DNA of 64,000 bases from Kitasatospora aureofaciens (GTDB lineage Bacteria > Actinomycetota > Actinomycetes > Streptomycetales > Streptomycetaceae). The DNA lies in the NCBI RefSeq assembly GCF_001188955.3, contig NZ_JPRF03000012.1, positions 1 through 64,000 on the forward strand. The letters run 5' to 3'. The notes under the pieces were generated by a model. The model saw nothing but the letters and a program-made list of their open reading frames with translations. It ran no database searches and was not told the DNA's origin. Both the position numbers and the translations under genes were made by a program. Of the stretch, positions 25,754-38,463 are shown one piece after another. Within the stretch, counting starts at the first letter, position 1. Each line of letters begins with the position of its first letter.

Positions 25754-25776
25754 TTGTCGTACCCGGTCGGTAGCCT
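25754..25776 (+). promoter_or_regulatory. Candidate DNA-damage promoter of ruvC (PafBC/RecA-NDp type)
   Basis: TTGTCG at 25754, then TAGCCT at 25771-25776 with 12 bases between TTGTC and TA, the spacing of the LexA-independent damage promoters of actinobacteria (TTGTCRGTG-N8-TAnnnT). The GTG part of the consensus is not matched, so this is a candidate only. It lies about 58 bases before the ruvC start. Confidence 0.35.
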
Positions 25777-25833
25777 TCGCAGGTCGTTCGCCTCGGGGCG
25801 AGGGGCGGGTCACAGAGAGAGGCGGGGCGCGAC

Positions 25834-26406
25834 GTGCGGGTGCTGGGCGTGGACCCGGGGCTGACCAGGTGCGGGGTCGGCGTGGTCGAGGGCGCGCCCG
25901 GCAGGCCGCTGCGGATGGCCGGGGTGGGCGTGGTGCGCACGCCGGCCGAGGCGGACGTCGGACAGCGGCTGCTGCTGGTCGAGCAGGGCCTGGAGAGCTG
26001 GCTGGACGAGCACCGGCCGGACCTGGTCGCGGTCGAGCGGGTCTTCGCGCAGCACAACGTGCGGACGGTGATGGGGACGGCCCAGGCGAGCGCGGTCGCG
26101 ATGCTCTGCGCCACCCGGCGCGGCATCCCCGTCACCCTGCACACCCCCAGTGAGGTCAAGGCCGCCGTCACCGGCTCCGGTCGGGCGGACAAGGCCCAGG
26201 TCACGGCCATGGTGCAGCGCCTGCTGCGGCTGGACGCCCCGCCCAAGCCCGCCGACGCCGCCGACGCGCTGGCGCTGGCGATCTGCCACATCTGGCGCGG
26301 CGGGGCGACCAACCGGCTGCAGGCCGCCGTCCAGGCGGCCCGCACCTCCCCCCTGAAAGCCGATTCGCTGAAAGGCACCGCTCCCGTGAAAGGCACTGTC
26401 CGGTGA
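25834..26406 (+). CDS. ruvC: Holliday junction resolvase RuvC
   Basis: 190-residue endonuclease that cuts Holliday junctions moved by RuvAB. Catalytic acids are Asp7 in GVDPGL, Glu68 in VAVERVF and Asp141/Asp144 in PADAADALA, as in E. coli. The last ~20 residues ([19 protein letters not shown]) are an unusual Lys/Gly/Thr tail with a repeated LKG/VKG motif. GTG 25834 gives the standard start. The stop overlaps the ruvA start by four bases (GTGA), so translation is probably coupled. Confidence 0.97.
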   Translation: MRVLGVDPGLTRCGVGVVEGAPGRPLRMAGVGVVRTPAEADVGQRLLLVEQGLESWLDEHRPDLVAVERVFAQHNVRTVMGTAQASAVAMLCATRRGIPVTLHTPSEVKAAVTGSGRADKAQVTAMVQRLLRLDAPPKPADAADALALAICHIWRGGATNRLQAAVQAARTSPLKADSLKGTAPVKGTVR

Positions 26407-27014
26407 TCGCCTTCGTGCAAGGACCTGTGGCGGCCATCGCCGCCGGAGTCGCGGTGGTCGAGGTGGGCGGGGTCGGCATGGCCGTCCAGTGCACCCCGAC
26501 CACCCTGGCCGGCCTGCGGCTGGGCGAGCCCGCCCGGCTGGCGACCTCGCTGGTGGTCCGGGAGGACTCGCTGACCCTGTTCGGCTTCTCCGACGACGAC
26601 GAGCGCGCCGTGTTCGAGATCCTCCAGGCCGCGCCGGGCGTCGGCCCCAAGCTGGCCCAGGCGATCCTCGGCGTGCACAGCCCCGACGCGCTGCGCTCCG
26701 CGGTGGCGAACGGGGACGAGAAGGCGCTGGTCGCGGTGCCGGGCATCGGTAAGGCGAAGGCGGCCAAGCTGCTGCTGGAGTACAAGGACAAGCTGGGCGC
26801 CCCGCACGGCGCGGTGCCCGCGCAGAAGCCGGTCGCCAGCGGCCCGGCGCCGTGGAGCGAGCAGCTGCACTCCGCGCTGACCGGCCTCGGCTACGCCCCG
26901 CGCGAGGCGGACGAGGCGGTCGCGGCTCTCACCCCGGAGGCGGAGGCCCAGCAGACGCCGGACGTCGGCGCGCTGCTCAGGCTCGCCCTGCGCGGCCTGA
27001 ACCGCGCCCGCTGA
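26403..27014 (+). CDS. ruvA: Holliday junction branch migration protein RuvA
   Basis: 203-residue junction-binding subunit; four copies clamp the junction while RuvB pumps DNA. Domain I begins [11 protein letters not shown], the two helix-hairpin-helix motifs are visible as [16 protein letters not shown] and [15 protein letters not shown], and the flexible linker and domain III ([18 protein letters not shown]) that binds RuvB are present. GTG 26403 overlaps the ruvC stop. A repeated TCGACACCG motif separates it from ruvB. Confidence 0.97.
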   Translation: MIAFVQGPVAAIAAGVAVVEVGGVGMAVQCTPTTLAGLRLGEPARLATSLVVREDSLTLFGFSDDDERAVFEILQAAPGVGPKLAQAILGVHSPDALRSAVANGDEKALVAVPGIGKAKAAKLLLEYKDKLGAPHGAVPAQKPVASGPAPWSEQLHSALTGLGYAPREADEAVAALTPEAEAQQTPDVGALLRLALRGLNRAR

Positions 27015-27100
27015 ACCCACCTGACGATCTGTCCGTTTGTCGACACCGTCTGTACGGTCGAGACCGTCGACACCGCTGACACCACCTGGAGCCCGCGAGG

Positions 27101-28168
27101 ATGTACGAGGAACCCGCTGACCGGCTGGTCACGGCCGCCGCCGATGGCGAGGACCAGGCGGTGGAGGCCGCGCTGCGCCCCAAGCTGCTGGACGAGTTCA
27201 TCGGCCAGGAGCGGGTGCGCGAGCAGCTGTCCCTGGTCCTCCAGGCGGCGCGCAAGCGCGGCAGTGCGCCCGACCACGTGCTGCTGAGCGGCCCGCCCGG
27301 GCTGGGCAAGACCACCCTGTCGATGATCATCGCCGCCGAGCTGGGCGCCCCGATCCGGATCACCTCCGGCCCGGCCATCCAGCACGCCGGGGACCTCGCG
27401 GCGATCCTCTCCTCGCTCACCGAGGGCGAGGTGCTCTTCCTCGACGAGATCCACCGGATGTCCCGGCCCGCCGAGGAGATGCTCTACATGGCGATGGAGG
27501 ACTTCCGGGTCGACGTGATCGTCGGCAAGGGCCCGGGCGCCACCGCCATCCCGCTGGAGCTGCCGCCCTTCACCCTGGTCGGCGCCACCACCCGGGCCGG
27601 CCTGCTGCCGCCGCCGCTGCGCGACCGCTTCGGCTTCACCGGGCACATGGAGTTCTACGCCCCGACCGAGTTGCAGCGGGTGGTGCACCGCTCGGCCACG
27701 CTGCTGGACGTGGAGATAGACCCGGCGGGCGCGGCCGAGATCGCCGGGCGCTCGCGCGGCACCCCGCGCATCGCCAACCGGCTGCTGCGCCGGGTTCGCG
27801 ACTACGCGCAGGTCCGGCACGACGGTGTGGTCACCGCCGAGATCGCCGGCCAGGCGCTGGACGTCTACGAGGTGGACGCCCGCGGCCTGGACCGGCTGGA
27901 CCGCGCGGTGCTGGACGCCCTGCTGCGGCTGTTCGGCGGCGGACCGGTCGGTTTGTCGACACTCGCGGTCGCCGTGGGGGAGGAGGCCGAGACGGTCGAG
28001 GAGGTGGCCGAGCCCTTCCTGGTCCGCGAGGGCCTGCTCGCCCGCACTCCGCGCGGGCGGATCGCCACCGCCGCCGCCTGGCAGCACCTCGGGATGACTC
28101 CGCCGGTCCAGACCACGCGCGGCAGCGTGCCGCCCCAGCCGGAGCTGTTCCCGGCGGACGGAAGTTGA
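27101..28168 (+). CDS. ruvB: Holliday junction branch migration ATPase RuvB
   Basis: 355-residue AAA+ motor. Walker A GPPGLGKT (64-71), Walker B VLFLDEIH (111-118), sensor segment GATTRAGLL, and arginine-finger region RDRFGF; the C-terminal winged helix contains [28 protein letters not shown] 27101 has GGAG nine bases upstream. It is 86 bases from ruvA, a gap that holds three TCGA(C/G)ACCG repeats and a TTGTC-N11-TACGGT resembling a damage promoter, so ruvB may have its own input. Confidence 0.97.
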   Translation: MYEEPADRLVTAAADGEDQAVEAALRPKLLDEFIGQERVREQLSLVLQAARKRGSAPDHVLLSGPPGLGKTTLSMIIAAELGAPIRITSGPAIQHAGDLAAILSSLTEGEVLFLDEIHRMSRPAEEMLYMAMEDFRVDVIVGKGPGATAIPLELPPFTLVGATTRAGLLPPPLRDRFGFTGHMEFYAPTELQRVVHRSATLLDVEIDPAGAAEIAGRSRGTPRIANRLLRRVRDYAQVRHDGVVTAEIAGQALDVYEVDARGLDRLDRAVLDALLRLFGGGPVGLSTLAVAVGEEAETVEEVAEPFLVREGLLARTPRGRIATAAAWQHLGMTPPVQTTRGSVPPQPELFPADGS

Positions 28169-28314
28169 CGGGCCTGGGCTGAACGGGTGAGAGGTGGCGT
28201 CCGGTTCCCGGCCCGGCCCGGTGCCGCGCCCCTTGGAGGTCCCGGGGCGGAAGTCCGGGGAAACCGTGCAGGCGGAGGGTCGCCACTTTCGGCGGCAGGA
28301 TGCGATGCTTGGCG

Positions 28315-28344
28315 TTGTCCGATCAGTTCGGGGTCGCCTAGACT
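28315..28344 (+). promoter_or_regulatory. Candidate housekeeping promoter of the yajC-secD-secF operon
   Basis: TTGTCC (28315-28320) and TAGACT (28339-28344) with an 18-base spacer match the main vegetative sigma pattern. The predicted start is about 80 bases before yajC. Confidence 0.55.
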
Positions 28345-28428
28345 CCGCCGGACCGCCCCTCTCACCTGACGGGCCGACCCATACCACACAGGCCGCCGGC
28401 CGGCGGCCCGTAAAGGACCCTGGCTGCA

Positions 28429-28839
28429 GTGAACCTCATCATCCTTCTCCTCCCGATCATCGCGATCGTGCTCATGTTCCGGTCGCAGAAGAAGCGCCAG
28501 TCGCAGATGCAGCAGATGCAGACGGCGCTGGAGCCCGGGGCGGGAGTGCGCACCATCGGCGGCCTGTACGCCCAGGTGAAGGCGGTCAACGACGAGACCG
28601 TCGAGCTGGAGATCGCTCCCGGCGTGATCACCCACTTCACGAAGAGCGCCGTCGCGGCCGTCCTGGACCCCCAGGAGTACGACGCGATCATCAACGGTCG
28701 CCCCGAGGAGGACGAGCTGTCCGAGTCGGAGGCCGAGGACGTCACCGACGCCGCGCCGGCCGAGGACAAGCCGCTGTCGCTGACCAAGGACAGCGCCGAG
28801 AAGGGCGACGCCGAGGGCGGGGCTCCCGCGAGCAAGTAG
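28429..28839 (+). CDS. yajC: Preprotein translocase subunit YajC
   Basis: 136-residue small membrane protein of the SecDF-YajC complex that helps the Sec translocon. One N-terminal transmembrane helix (LIILLLPIIAIVLMF, residues 3-17) is followed by RSQKKRQSQMQQMQTALEPG and the conserved GVRTIGGLYAQV core, then an acidic tail. GTG 28429 is used. It is separated from secD by a small stem-loop (28842-28864), the usual yajC-secD-secF order. Confidence 0.95.
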   Translation: MNLIILLLPIIAIVLMFRSQKKRQSQMQQMQTALEPGAGVRTIGGLYAQVKAVNDETVELEIAPGVITHFTKSAVAAVLDPQEYDAIINGRPEEDELSESEAEDVTDAAPAEDKPLSLTKDSAEKGDAEGGAPASK

Positions 28840-28841
28840 TA

Positions 28842-28864
28842 CGGACGGGCAACCCGCCCGTCCG
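28842..28864 (+). terminator. Weak stem-loop between yajC and secD
   Basis: CGGACGGG (28842-28849) pairs with CCCGTCCG (28857-28864), loop of seven, no T run. It probably attenuates rather than stops the operon transcript. Confidence 0.35.
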
Positions 28865-28986
28865 CGCGGCGCAGTGCCGCGAGCCCACAGGACCTCAGGG
28901 CCGCAGAACCGTCATGCCCCCGTCCCGCCACGAGCCGGACGGGGGTCCGGTCGGGGAGGTGGCATGGACAGGGAGAAACGAGCAAG

Positions 28987-30834
28987 GTGGCAACACCCAA
29001 GTCGCGCCCGCGCGACGGCTACCCAGGGCGGGCGCTGGCCCTCATCCTGGTCGTCACCGTCGGACTGGTCGCCCTCATGTTCGGGACGGGCAACACCAAG
29101 CCCCGGCTCGGTATCGACCTCGCCGGCGGCACCAGCATCACGCTGACCGCGAAGTCGACCGATCCCAAGGCGGTCAACAAGTCCAACATGGACATCGCCA
29201 CCGGGATCATCGAGCGCCGGGTCAACGGAATGGGTGTCTCCGAGGCGGAGGTCCAGACCCAGGGCTCGGACACGATCATCGTGAACATCCCCAAGGGCGG
29301 CGACCGGCAGAACGCGGCGGACCAGGTCGGTACCACCGCGAAGCTGTTCTTCCGTCCGGTCCTGGCCGTGGCGCCCAGCGGCATCACCGCGCCGGCGCCC
29401 ACCGGCACCCCGTCCGCCGGCGCCTCCGGCAGCCCGAGCGCCGCCCCCTCGGGCAGCGCCACCCCGTCGGCCTCCGCCAGCGCGGGTTCCTCCGCGAGCC
29501 ACGCGCCGACCGCCTCCGCGAGCGCCACCAAGCAGGGCCGCTCCGTCGGTGAGGCGCTGGCCGCCGAGGCCGCCAGCCCGTCGGCCGCCGCCACGGGCGC
29601 GAGCACCGCTCCGTCCGCCGCCGCCTCCGGCTCGGCCGCCCCGTCCGCCTCCGGCGCCCCGAGCGCCCAGGCCACCCAGCCGAGCGCCGCCGACCTGAGC
29701 GCCGCGATGACCCAGGGCACCGTCCCGCCGGAGCTGCAGGCCGCCTTCGCGAACCTCGACTGCTCCAAGCCCGAGGTCCGCGCGGCGCAGACCGGCGCCG
29801 ACGACAAGGCCATGGTCGCCTGCTCGCAGAAGCCCGAGAACGGCTACTACGAGAAGCTGGCGCTCGGCCCCGCGGCCGTGAAGGGCTCGGACGTCTCGAA
29901 GGCCCAGCCGAGCCTGGACACCCAGACCGGTGCCGGCTGGCAGGTGCAGCTGCAGTTCAACGGCACCGGCACCGACGCCTTCGCCAAGGTCACCGGCCAG
30001 CTGGCCACCCAGACCCCGCCGACCAACCAGTTCGCCATCGTGCTGGACAACCAGGTCGTCTCGCACCCGCAGGTCAACGGTCCGATCCCGGGCGGCAGCG
30101 CGGTCATCACCGGTCGCTTCAGCCAGGCGGAGGCGCAGGACCTGTCCAACGTGCTGAGCTACGGCGCCCTGCCGCTGGAGTTCGCCAAGAGCGACATCAC
30201 CACCGTCTCCCCGGCGCTGGGCAGTGACCAGCTCAAGGCCGGTCTGGTGGCGGGCGCGATCGGCATGCTGCTGGTCGTCGCCTACTCGCTGGTCTACTAC
30301 CGCGGCCTCGGCCTGGTCTCGATCGCCGGTCTGGTCGTCTCGGCGGCCCTGACCTACTCGATCATGAGCCTGCTCGGCGGCGGGATCGGCTTCGCGCTGA
30401 ACCTGCCGGCGGTCTGCGGCGCGATCGTCGCGATCGGTATCACCGCCGACTCCTTCATCGTGTACTTCGAGCGCATCCGCGACGAGGTCCGCGAGGGCGC
30501 CCCGCTGCGCCCGGCGGTCCAGCGGGCCTGGCCGCGCGCCCGGCGCACCATCCTGGTCTCGGACTTCGTGTCCTTCCTCTGTGCCGCCGTGCTCTACGTG
30601 GTGTCGGTCGGCAAGGTCCAGGGCTTCGCGTTCACCCTGGGTCTGACCACCGCGCTCGACGTCGTGGTGATCTTCCTCTTCACCAAGCCGCTGATCACGC
30701 TGCTGGCCCGGCGCAAGTTCTTCTCCGACGGCCACCCGTGGTCCGGCCTGGACCCCAAGCGGCTGGGCGCCCGCCCGCCGCTGCGCAGCAGCCGTCGTCG
30801 TAGCCCCTCCTCTGCCGCCGTGAAGGAGGCCTGA
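28987..30834 (+). CDS. secD: Protein-export membrane protein SecD
   Basis: 615-residue RND-type subunit that uses the proton gradient to help SecYEG release exported proteins. It has an N-terminal membrane helix (ALALILVVTVGLVALMF), periplasmic domain starting LGIDLAGGTSITLTA, and a C-terminal five-helix bundle with ITADSFIVYFERIRDE carrying the conserved TM4 Asp. Unusual: about 100 residues (roughly 136-236) of the periplasmic domain are an Ala/Ser/Pro/Thr/Gly low-complexity insert, which explains part of the extra length compared with typical SecD. GTG 28987 follows GGGAGA. The stop is four bases before secF. Confidence 0.95.
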   Translation: MATPKSRPRDGYPGRALALILVVTVGLVALMFGTGNTKPRLGIDLAGGTSITLTAKSTDPKAVNKSNMDIATGIIERRVNGMGVSEAEVQTQGSDTIIVNIPKGGDRQNAADQVGTTAKLFFRPVLAVAPSGITAPAPTGTPSAGASGSPSAAPSGSATPSASASAGSSASHAPTASASATKQGRSVGEALAAEAASPSAAATGASTAPSAAASGSAAPSASGAPSAQATQPSAADLSAAMTQGTVPPELQAAFANLDCSKPEVRAAQTGADDKAMVACSQKPENGYYEKLALGPAAVKGSDVSKAQPSLDTQTGAGWQVQLQFNGTGTDAFAKVTGQLATQTPPTNQFAIVLDNQVVSHPQVNGPIPGGSAVITGRFSQAEAQDLSNVLSYGALPLEFAKSDITTVSPALGSDQLKAGLVAGAIGMLLVVAYSLVYYRGLGLVSIAGLVVSAALTYSIMSLLGGGIGFALNLPAVCGAIVAIGITADSFIVYFERIRDEVREGAPLRPAVQRAWPRARRTILVSDFVSFLCAAVLYVVSVGKVQGFAFTLGLTTALDVVVIFLFTKPLITLLARRKFFSDGHPWSGLDPKRLGARPPLRSSRRRSPSSAAVKEA

Positions 30835-30838
30835 CACC

Positions 30839-31936
30839 GTGTCGCGCTTCTCCAATCTGGGCCACCGGCTCTACCAGGGCGAGGTCAGCTTCGACTTCGT
30901 CGGGCGCCGCAAGCTCTGGTACTCCATCTCCGGCGTGATCGTGCTGGTCGCGGCGATCGGCCTGGCCATGGGCCTGCACCTGGGCATCGAGTTCAAGGGC
31001 GGCTCGGTCTACACCGTGACCAAGCCGGGCCTGACGGTCTCGCAGGCGCAGGAGAAGGCCGACCAGGTCACCTCCTCGCACCCGCTGGTGCAGTCGACCG
31101 ACAACAACAAGATCCGCATCCAGGTCAGCACCGACGAGCCGAAGAGCTCCGACGAGGTCCGCTCCCAGCTCGCCGAGAAGATCGGCGTGCCGCTGGACAC
31201 CGTCGAGGCCCAGGTCATCGGCCCCAGCTGGGGCAAGCAGATCTCCAACAAGGCGATCACCGGCCTGATCATCTTCATGGTCCTGGTGACGGTCTACCTG
31301 GCGATCGCCTTCGAGTGGCGGATGGCGGTGGCCGCCCTGGTCGCCCTGATCCACGACCTCCTGATCACCATCGGCGTCTACGCCCTGGTGGGCTTCGAGG
31401 TCACCCCCGGTACGGTGATCGGCTTCCTGACCATCCTCGGGTACTCGCTCTACGACACGGTCGTCGTCTTCGACACCGTGAAGGAGAACACCAAGGGCCT
31501 CACCAAGCAGAACAAGCTCACCTACAGCGAGGCGGCCAACGCCGGCCTCAACCAGACCCTGGTGCGCTCGCTCAACACCACCGTGGTGGCGCTGCTGCCG
31601 GTCGCGGCGCTGCTGTTCATCGGCGGCGGCCTCCTGGGCGCCGGCACCCTGAACGACATCTCGCTCGCGCTGTTCATCGGCCTCGCGGCCGGTGCCTACT
31701 CCTCGATCTGCGTCGCCACCCCGCTGCTGGCGCAGCTCAAGGAGGAGCAGCCGGAGATGAAGGCGCTGCGCAAGCGCGTCCTGCAGCACCGGGCCGCGGC
31801 CGCCAGGGCGGAGGTCACGGACGCGGTGGCGACGGACGGGGGCGCGGACGAGGACCAGCCTGCGGGTATGGTCGGTCAGCGCGGCCGGTCGGCCGGCACC
31901 ACGCGTGCCAAGGGCCGTCCGTCCACCAAGCGCTGA
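30839..31936 (+). CDS. secF: Protein-export membrane protein SecF
   Basis: 365-residue partner of SecD in the SecDF proton-driven pulling complex. Features: LGIEFKGGSVYTV periplasmic signature, six membrane helices, GYSLYDTVVVFDTVKENT with the conserved TM4 motif and NTTVVALLPVAALLFIGG. The C-terminal ~60 residues are charged and Ala/Arg rich. GTG 30839 is placed ten bases after AAGGAGG, which lies in the last codons of secD, so the two are translated together. Confidence 0.96.
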   Translation: MSRFSNLGHRLYQGEVSFDFVGRRKLWYSISGVIVLVAAIGLAMGLHLGIEFKGGSVYTVTKPGLTVSQAQEKADQVTSSHPLVQSTDNNKIRIQVSTDEPKSSDEVRSQLAEKIGVPLDTVEAQVIGPSWGKQISNKAITGLIIFMVLVTVYLAIAFEWRMAVAALVALIHDLLITIGVYALVGFEVTPGTVIGFLTILGYSLYDTVVVFDTVKENTKGLTKQNKLTYSEAANAGLNQTLVRSLNTTVVALLPVAALLFIGGGLLGAGTLNDISLALFIGLAAGAYSSICVATPLLAQLKEEQPEMKALRKRVLQHRAAAARAEVTDAVATDGGADEDQPAGMVGQRGRSAGTTRAKGRPSTKR

Positions 31937-31961
31937 ACCCGAACCGAAGGAACCCACCACC

Positions 31962-32513
31962 GTGATCACCGCCGACACCGCACTGGCCGAGTTGCTGAAC
32001 AGCCGGATCCGGGACGTCCCGGACTACCCGAAGCCGGGTGTGCTGTTCAAGGACATCGCGCCGCTGCTCGCCGACGCCGAGGCCTTCGGCGCCCTCACCC
32101 GGGCGCTCGCGGACCGGGCGAAGGAGCTCGGGGCGACCAAGGTGGTGGGCCTGGAGGCGCGCGGCTTCGTGCTGGCGGCCCCGGCCGCGGTCGCGGCCGG
32201 GCTCGGCTTCGTGCCGATCCGCAAGCAGGGCAAGCTGCCCGGCGAGGTGTTCCGGCGCTCGTACGAGCTGGAGTACGGCTCGGCGACGCTGGAGGTGCAG
32301 CGCGACGCCTTCGCGCCCGGCGAGCGGGTGCTGGTGGTGGACGACGTGCTGGCCACCGGCGGCACCATAGGTGCCTCGCTGGACCTGGTGAAGGAGGCCG
32401 GCGCCGAGCTGGTGGGCGTCGTGGTGCTGATGGAGCTGGGCTTCCTGGACGGCCGCGAGCGGCTGGCCGGGCACCTGGACGGCGCCCCGCTGGAGACGCT
32501 GGTCACGGTCTGA
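31962..32513 (+). CDS. apt: Adenine phosphoribosyltransferase
   Basis: 183-residue salvage enzyme that makes AMP from adenine and PRPP. The PRPP loop VLVVDDVLATGGT, the preceding GLEARGFVLAAP and KQGKLPGEV (adenine site) are all in place. GTG 31962 with AAGGAA about 13 bases upstream; an earlier in-frame start overlaps secF and is unlikely. The gene is only 25 bases behind secF and is closed by a strong intrinsic terminator. Its place between secF and relA is conserved. Confidence 0.95.
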   Translation: MITADTALAELLNSRIRDVPDYPKPGVLFKDIAPLLADAEAFGALTRALADRAKELGATKVVGLEARGFVLAAPAAVAAGLGFVPIRKQGKLPGEVFRRSYELEYGSATLEVQRDAFAPGERVLVVDDVLATGGTIGASLDLVKEAGAELVGVVVLMELGFLDGRERLAGHLDGAPLETLVTV

Positions 32514-32521
32514 GGATCATG

Positions 32522-32564
32522 ACGGAGGGACGGCGGTCGGATCATCCGACCGCCGTCCCTCCGT
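32522..32564 (+). terminator. Intrinsic terminator of the secDF-apt operon
   Basis: A perfect 20-base stem (arms 32522-32541 and 32545-32564, start ACGGAGGGACGG) with a three-base loop TCA, followed by TTT. Confidence 0.88.
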
Positions 32565-32689
32565 TTCCGGGCCCGGCCGGATGAACACCGGGCCGCCCGG
32601 CTCGGTACCATGAAGATTCATCCCCTCCCGGTTGTGCCCGGACGTCACGGGCCCGGCAGGGATCGGCCACGGTGCCCCGAGGAGTGTCC

Positions 32690-35125
<2,436 letters not shown>

Positions 35126-35135
35126 CGGCATGAGG

Positions 35136-35166
35136 AAGGCCCCCGGGGGAGCGCCCCGGGGGCCTT
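35136..35166. terminator. Terminator between relA and the convergent DUF349 gene
   Basis: AAGGCCCCCGGGG (35136-35148) and its exact complement (35154-35166), 13 pairs with a five-base loop; works for both strands. Confidence 0.8.
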
Positions 35167-35194
35167 CGGCGTTTCTACGGCCAAGCAGCCAAGA

Positions 35195-36424
35195 TCAGCC
35201 GCTGAACTCCTCCTGGCTCCTGTGCGCCTGCTCCAGCAGGGTCTGCACGCCCGCCAGCTCGGACTCCAGCTTGGCCGCCTTGCCGGCGTTGCCCGCCGCG
35301 CGGGCCTTGTCCAGGTCGGCCCGCAGCTTGTCGGCCTTCGCCTCGAACAGGCCCACCATGCCGGCCGCGCGGGCCTTGGCCTCCGGGTTGGAGCGCTTCC
35401 ACTCGGCGTCCTCGGCCTCGCGGATGGCCCGCTCGACCGCGTTCAGCCGGCCGTCCAGCTTCGGACGGACGTCGCGCGGCACGTGGCCGATGGCCTCCCA
35501 GCGCTCGTTGACCTCGCGCAGCGCGGCCTTGGCGGCCTTCAGGTCGGTGATCGGCAGGATCGCCTCGGCCTCGGCGGCCAGCGCCTCCTTGAGCTTCTGG
35601 TTCTCCACCTGCTCGGCGTCCCGCTCGCTGAACACAGCGGAACGGGCCTGGAAGAAGACGTCCTGCGCGCCGCGGAACCGTGCCCACAGCTCGTCCTCGA
35701 CGTCCCGCTGCGCCCGGCCGGCGGCCTTCCAGCGCGCCATCAGGTCGCGGTAGGCGGCCGCGGTGGCGCCCCAGTCGGTGGACGAGGAGAGCGCCTCGGC
35801 CTCGGCGACCAGCGCCTCCTTGGTCTGCCGGGCCTGCTCGCGTTCGGCGTCCAGCGTCGCGAAGTGCGCCTTGCGGTGCTTGGAGAAGACCGAGCGGGCG
35901 TGCGAGAAGCGGTGCCACAGCTCGTCGTCGCTCTTGCGGTCCAGCCGCGGCAGGCCCTTCCAGGTGTCCACCAGGGCGCGCAGCCGGTCCCCGGCCTCCC
36001 GCCACTGGGTGGACCCGGCGAGCTGCTCGGCCTCGGAGACCAGGGCCTCCTTGGCGGCGCGGGTCTCGTCCTGGGCCTTGGCGCGGGCGGCCTTGCGCTC
36101 CTCCCGCCGGCTCTCGATCTCACCGGCGAGCGTGTCCAGCCGCTTGGCCAGCGCGTCCAGGTCGCCCACCGCGTGCCCCTCGGTCACCTGCGCGCGGAGG
36201 TGCTCCAGCGCGGTCTGGGCGTCCTTGGCGGCCAGGTCGGTGGTGCGCACCCGCTTCTCCAGCAGGCCGATCTCCACCTCGATGCCCTGGTACTTGCGCT
36301 CGAAGTAGGCGAGGGCCTCCTCGGGCGAGCCGGCCTGCCAGGAACCGACCACGCGTTCGCCGTCGGCCGTCCTGACGTACACCGTGCCCTGCTCGTCCAC
36401 ACGGCCCCACGGGTCGCTGCTCAT
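35195..36424 (-). CDS. DUF349-domain protein
   Basis: 409 residues made of several DUF349 repeats, each a helical unit with a conserved W-x(3)G and basic patches, e.g. STQWREAGDRLRALVDTWKG, STDWGATAAAYRDLMARWKA and RFRGAQDVFFQARSAVF. The N-terminus SSDPWGRVDEQGTVYVRTADG is a short beta segment. The molecular role is unknown; related proteins have been linked to RNA or ribosome processes in some bacteria. ATG 36424 has GGAGGA six bases upstream. The gene converges with relA and is co-directional with the cyclophilin gene. Confidence 0.85.
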   Translation of the reverse strand: MSSDPWGRVDEQGTVYVRTADGERVVGSWQAGSPEEALAYFERKYQGIEVEIGLLEKRVRTTDLAAKDAQTALEHLRAQVTEGHAVGDLDALAKRLDTLAGEIESRREERKAARAKAQDETRAAKEALVSEAEQLAGSTQWREAGDRLRALVDTWKGLPRLDRKSDDELWHRFSHARSVFSKHRKAHFATLDAEREQARQTKEALVAEAEALSSSTDWGATAAAYRDLMARWKAAGRAQRDVEDELWARFRGAQDVFFQARSAVFSERDAEQVENQKLKEALAAEAEAILPITDLKAAKAALREVNERWEAIGHVPRDVRPKLDGRLNAVERAIREAEDAEWKRSNPEAKARAAGMVGLFEAKADKLRADLDKARAAGNAGKAAKLESELAGVQTLLEQAHRSQEEFSG

Positions 36425-36688
36425 AGCGCGTCCTCCACATGACGTCGCGCCCGCGCCGGGGCGGCGCGCGACCGTCGTCCACAGTTGATGTGCGGCGGAC
36501 CGATGAGCCCGCCGTCCCCGTCCGCCGCGTCCTGCTGCCGAGGGTGACGGCCAGGCGGGTGCGGGCACCCTATACAACGCCAACATAGGCGACCAGGCCC
36601 GGTGCTGTCCGCATCCGGGCCGGGCGATTTCGGTCCGGGGCCCGGCGGGAGCGCTTCACGCGCCCGCCGCCGACGGCCCCGGGATCGG

Positions 36689-37507
<819 letters not shown>

Positions 37508-37744
37508 CGGCCGTGTCTCCTGAGCATGTGCGGGAAAAGTGGATGGTTCCGGAGCGGATCATCGCATCCATCGGCGGCCAAGTGTAGGGACCGGGCCCTA
37601 AGAACACCGTGAACGCCTCCGGCGGCCGGACCGGTCACCGCGTATCTGGTTCGCAACCGGACCCGTACCGCCGGTAGGCTTCCCTTACGTCATCACTACT
37701 GGTAGCCACCGCAGCCCCCCGCCGCACAGACCCGAAGGACGCGC

Positions 37745-38452
37745 GTGTTCATCGCCGGATTCCCCGCTGGAGCCTGGGGCACCAACTGCTACCTGGTCGC
37801 GCCGGCGGCGGGCGAGGAGTGCGTCATCGTCGATCCCGGTCACCAGGCCGCCCGCGGCGTCGAGGAGCTCGTCCGTGAGCACCGGCTCAAGCCCGTCGCC
37901 GTGCTGCTCACCCACGGCCACATCGACCACGTCGCCTCGGTCGTCCCGGTCTGCGGAGCCCGCGGTGTCCCGGCCTGGATCCACCCCGAGGACCGGTACA
38001 TGATGTCCGACCCGGAGAGGTCGCTCGGCCGCTCCCTGGGCACCCAGCTGATGGGCGAGATCACCGTCGGCGAGCCCGACGACGTGCGCGAGCTCACCGA
38101 CGGCAGCGTGCTGGAGCTGGCCGGCCTGCAGCTCACCGTGGACCACGCCCCGGGCCATACCGGGGGGTCGGTGACCTTCCGGACGCCCGGTGCCGAGGAC
38201 CTCCCCCCGGTGCTGTTCTCGGGCGACCTGCTGTTCGCCGGCTCCATCGGGCGTACCGACCTCCCGGGCGGGGACGGCGAAGCGATCATGCGCTCGCTGG
38301 CCCGGGTGTGCCTGCCCCTCGACGACTCCACCGTGGTCCTCTCCGGCCACGGCGGTCAGACCACCATCGGCCGCGAGCGCGCCACCAACCCCTACCTCCG
38401 ACAGGCAGCGGGGGCGGCCGGCGCCCCGGCTTTCCCGCGACGAGGAATGTGA
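37745..38452 (+). CDS. MBL-fold metallo-hydrolase (glyoxalase II-like)
   Basis: 235-residue metallo-beta-lactamase-fold hydrolase. The metal motif is complete: HGHIDH gives His57, His59, Asp61 and His62, followed by [10 protein letters not shown] and a later [20 protein letters not shown]. These match the small glyoxalase II-like enzymes; the natural thioester or other substrate is unknown. GTG 37745 follows GAAGGA by five bases. The stop overlaps the GTGA at 38449 and sits just ahead of hisS, an order conserved in actinobacteria. Confidence 0.9.
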   Translation: MFIAGFPAGAWGTNCYLVAPAAGEECVIVDPGHQAARGVEELVREHRLKPVAVLLTHGHIDHVASVVPVCGARGVPAWIHPEDRYMMSDPERSLGRSLGTQLMGEITVGEPDDVRELTDGSVLELAGLQLTVDHAPGHTGGSVTFRTPGAEDLPPVLFSGDLLFAGSIGRTDLPGGDGEAIMRSLARVCLPLDDSTVVLSGHGGQTTIGRERATNPYLRQAAGAAGAPAFPRRGM

Positions 38453-38463
38453 CGGAAGAGAAG

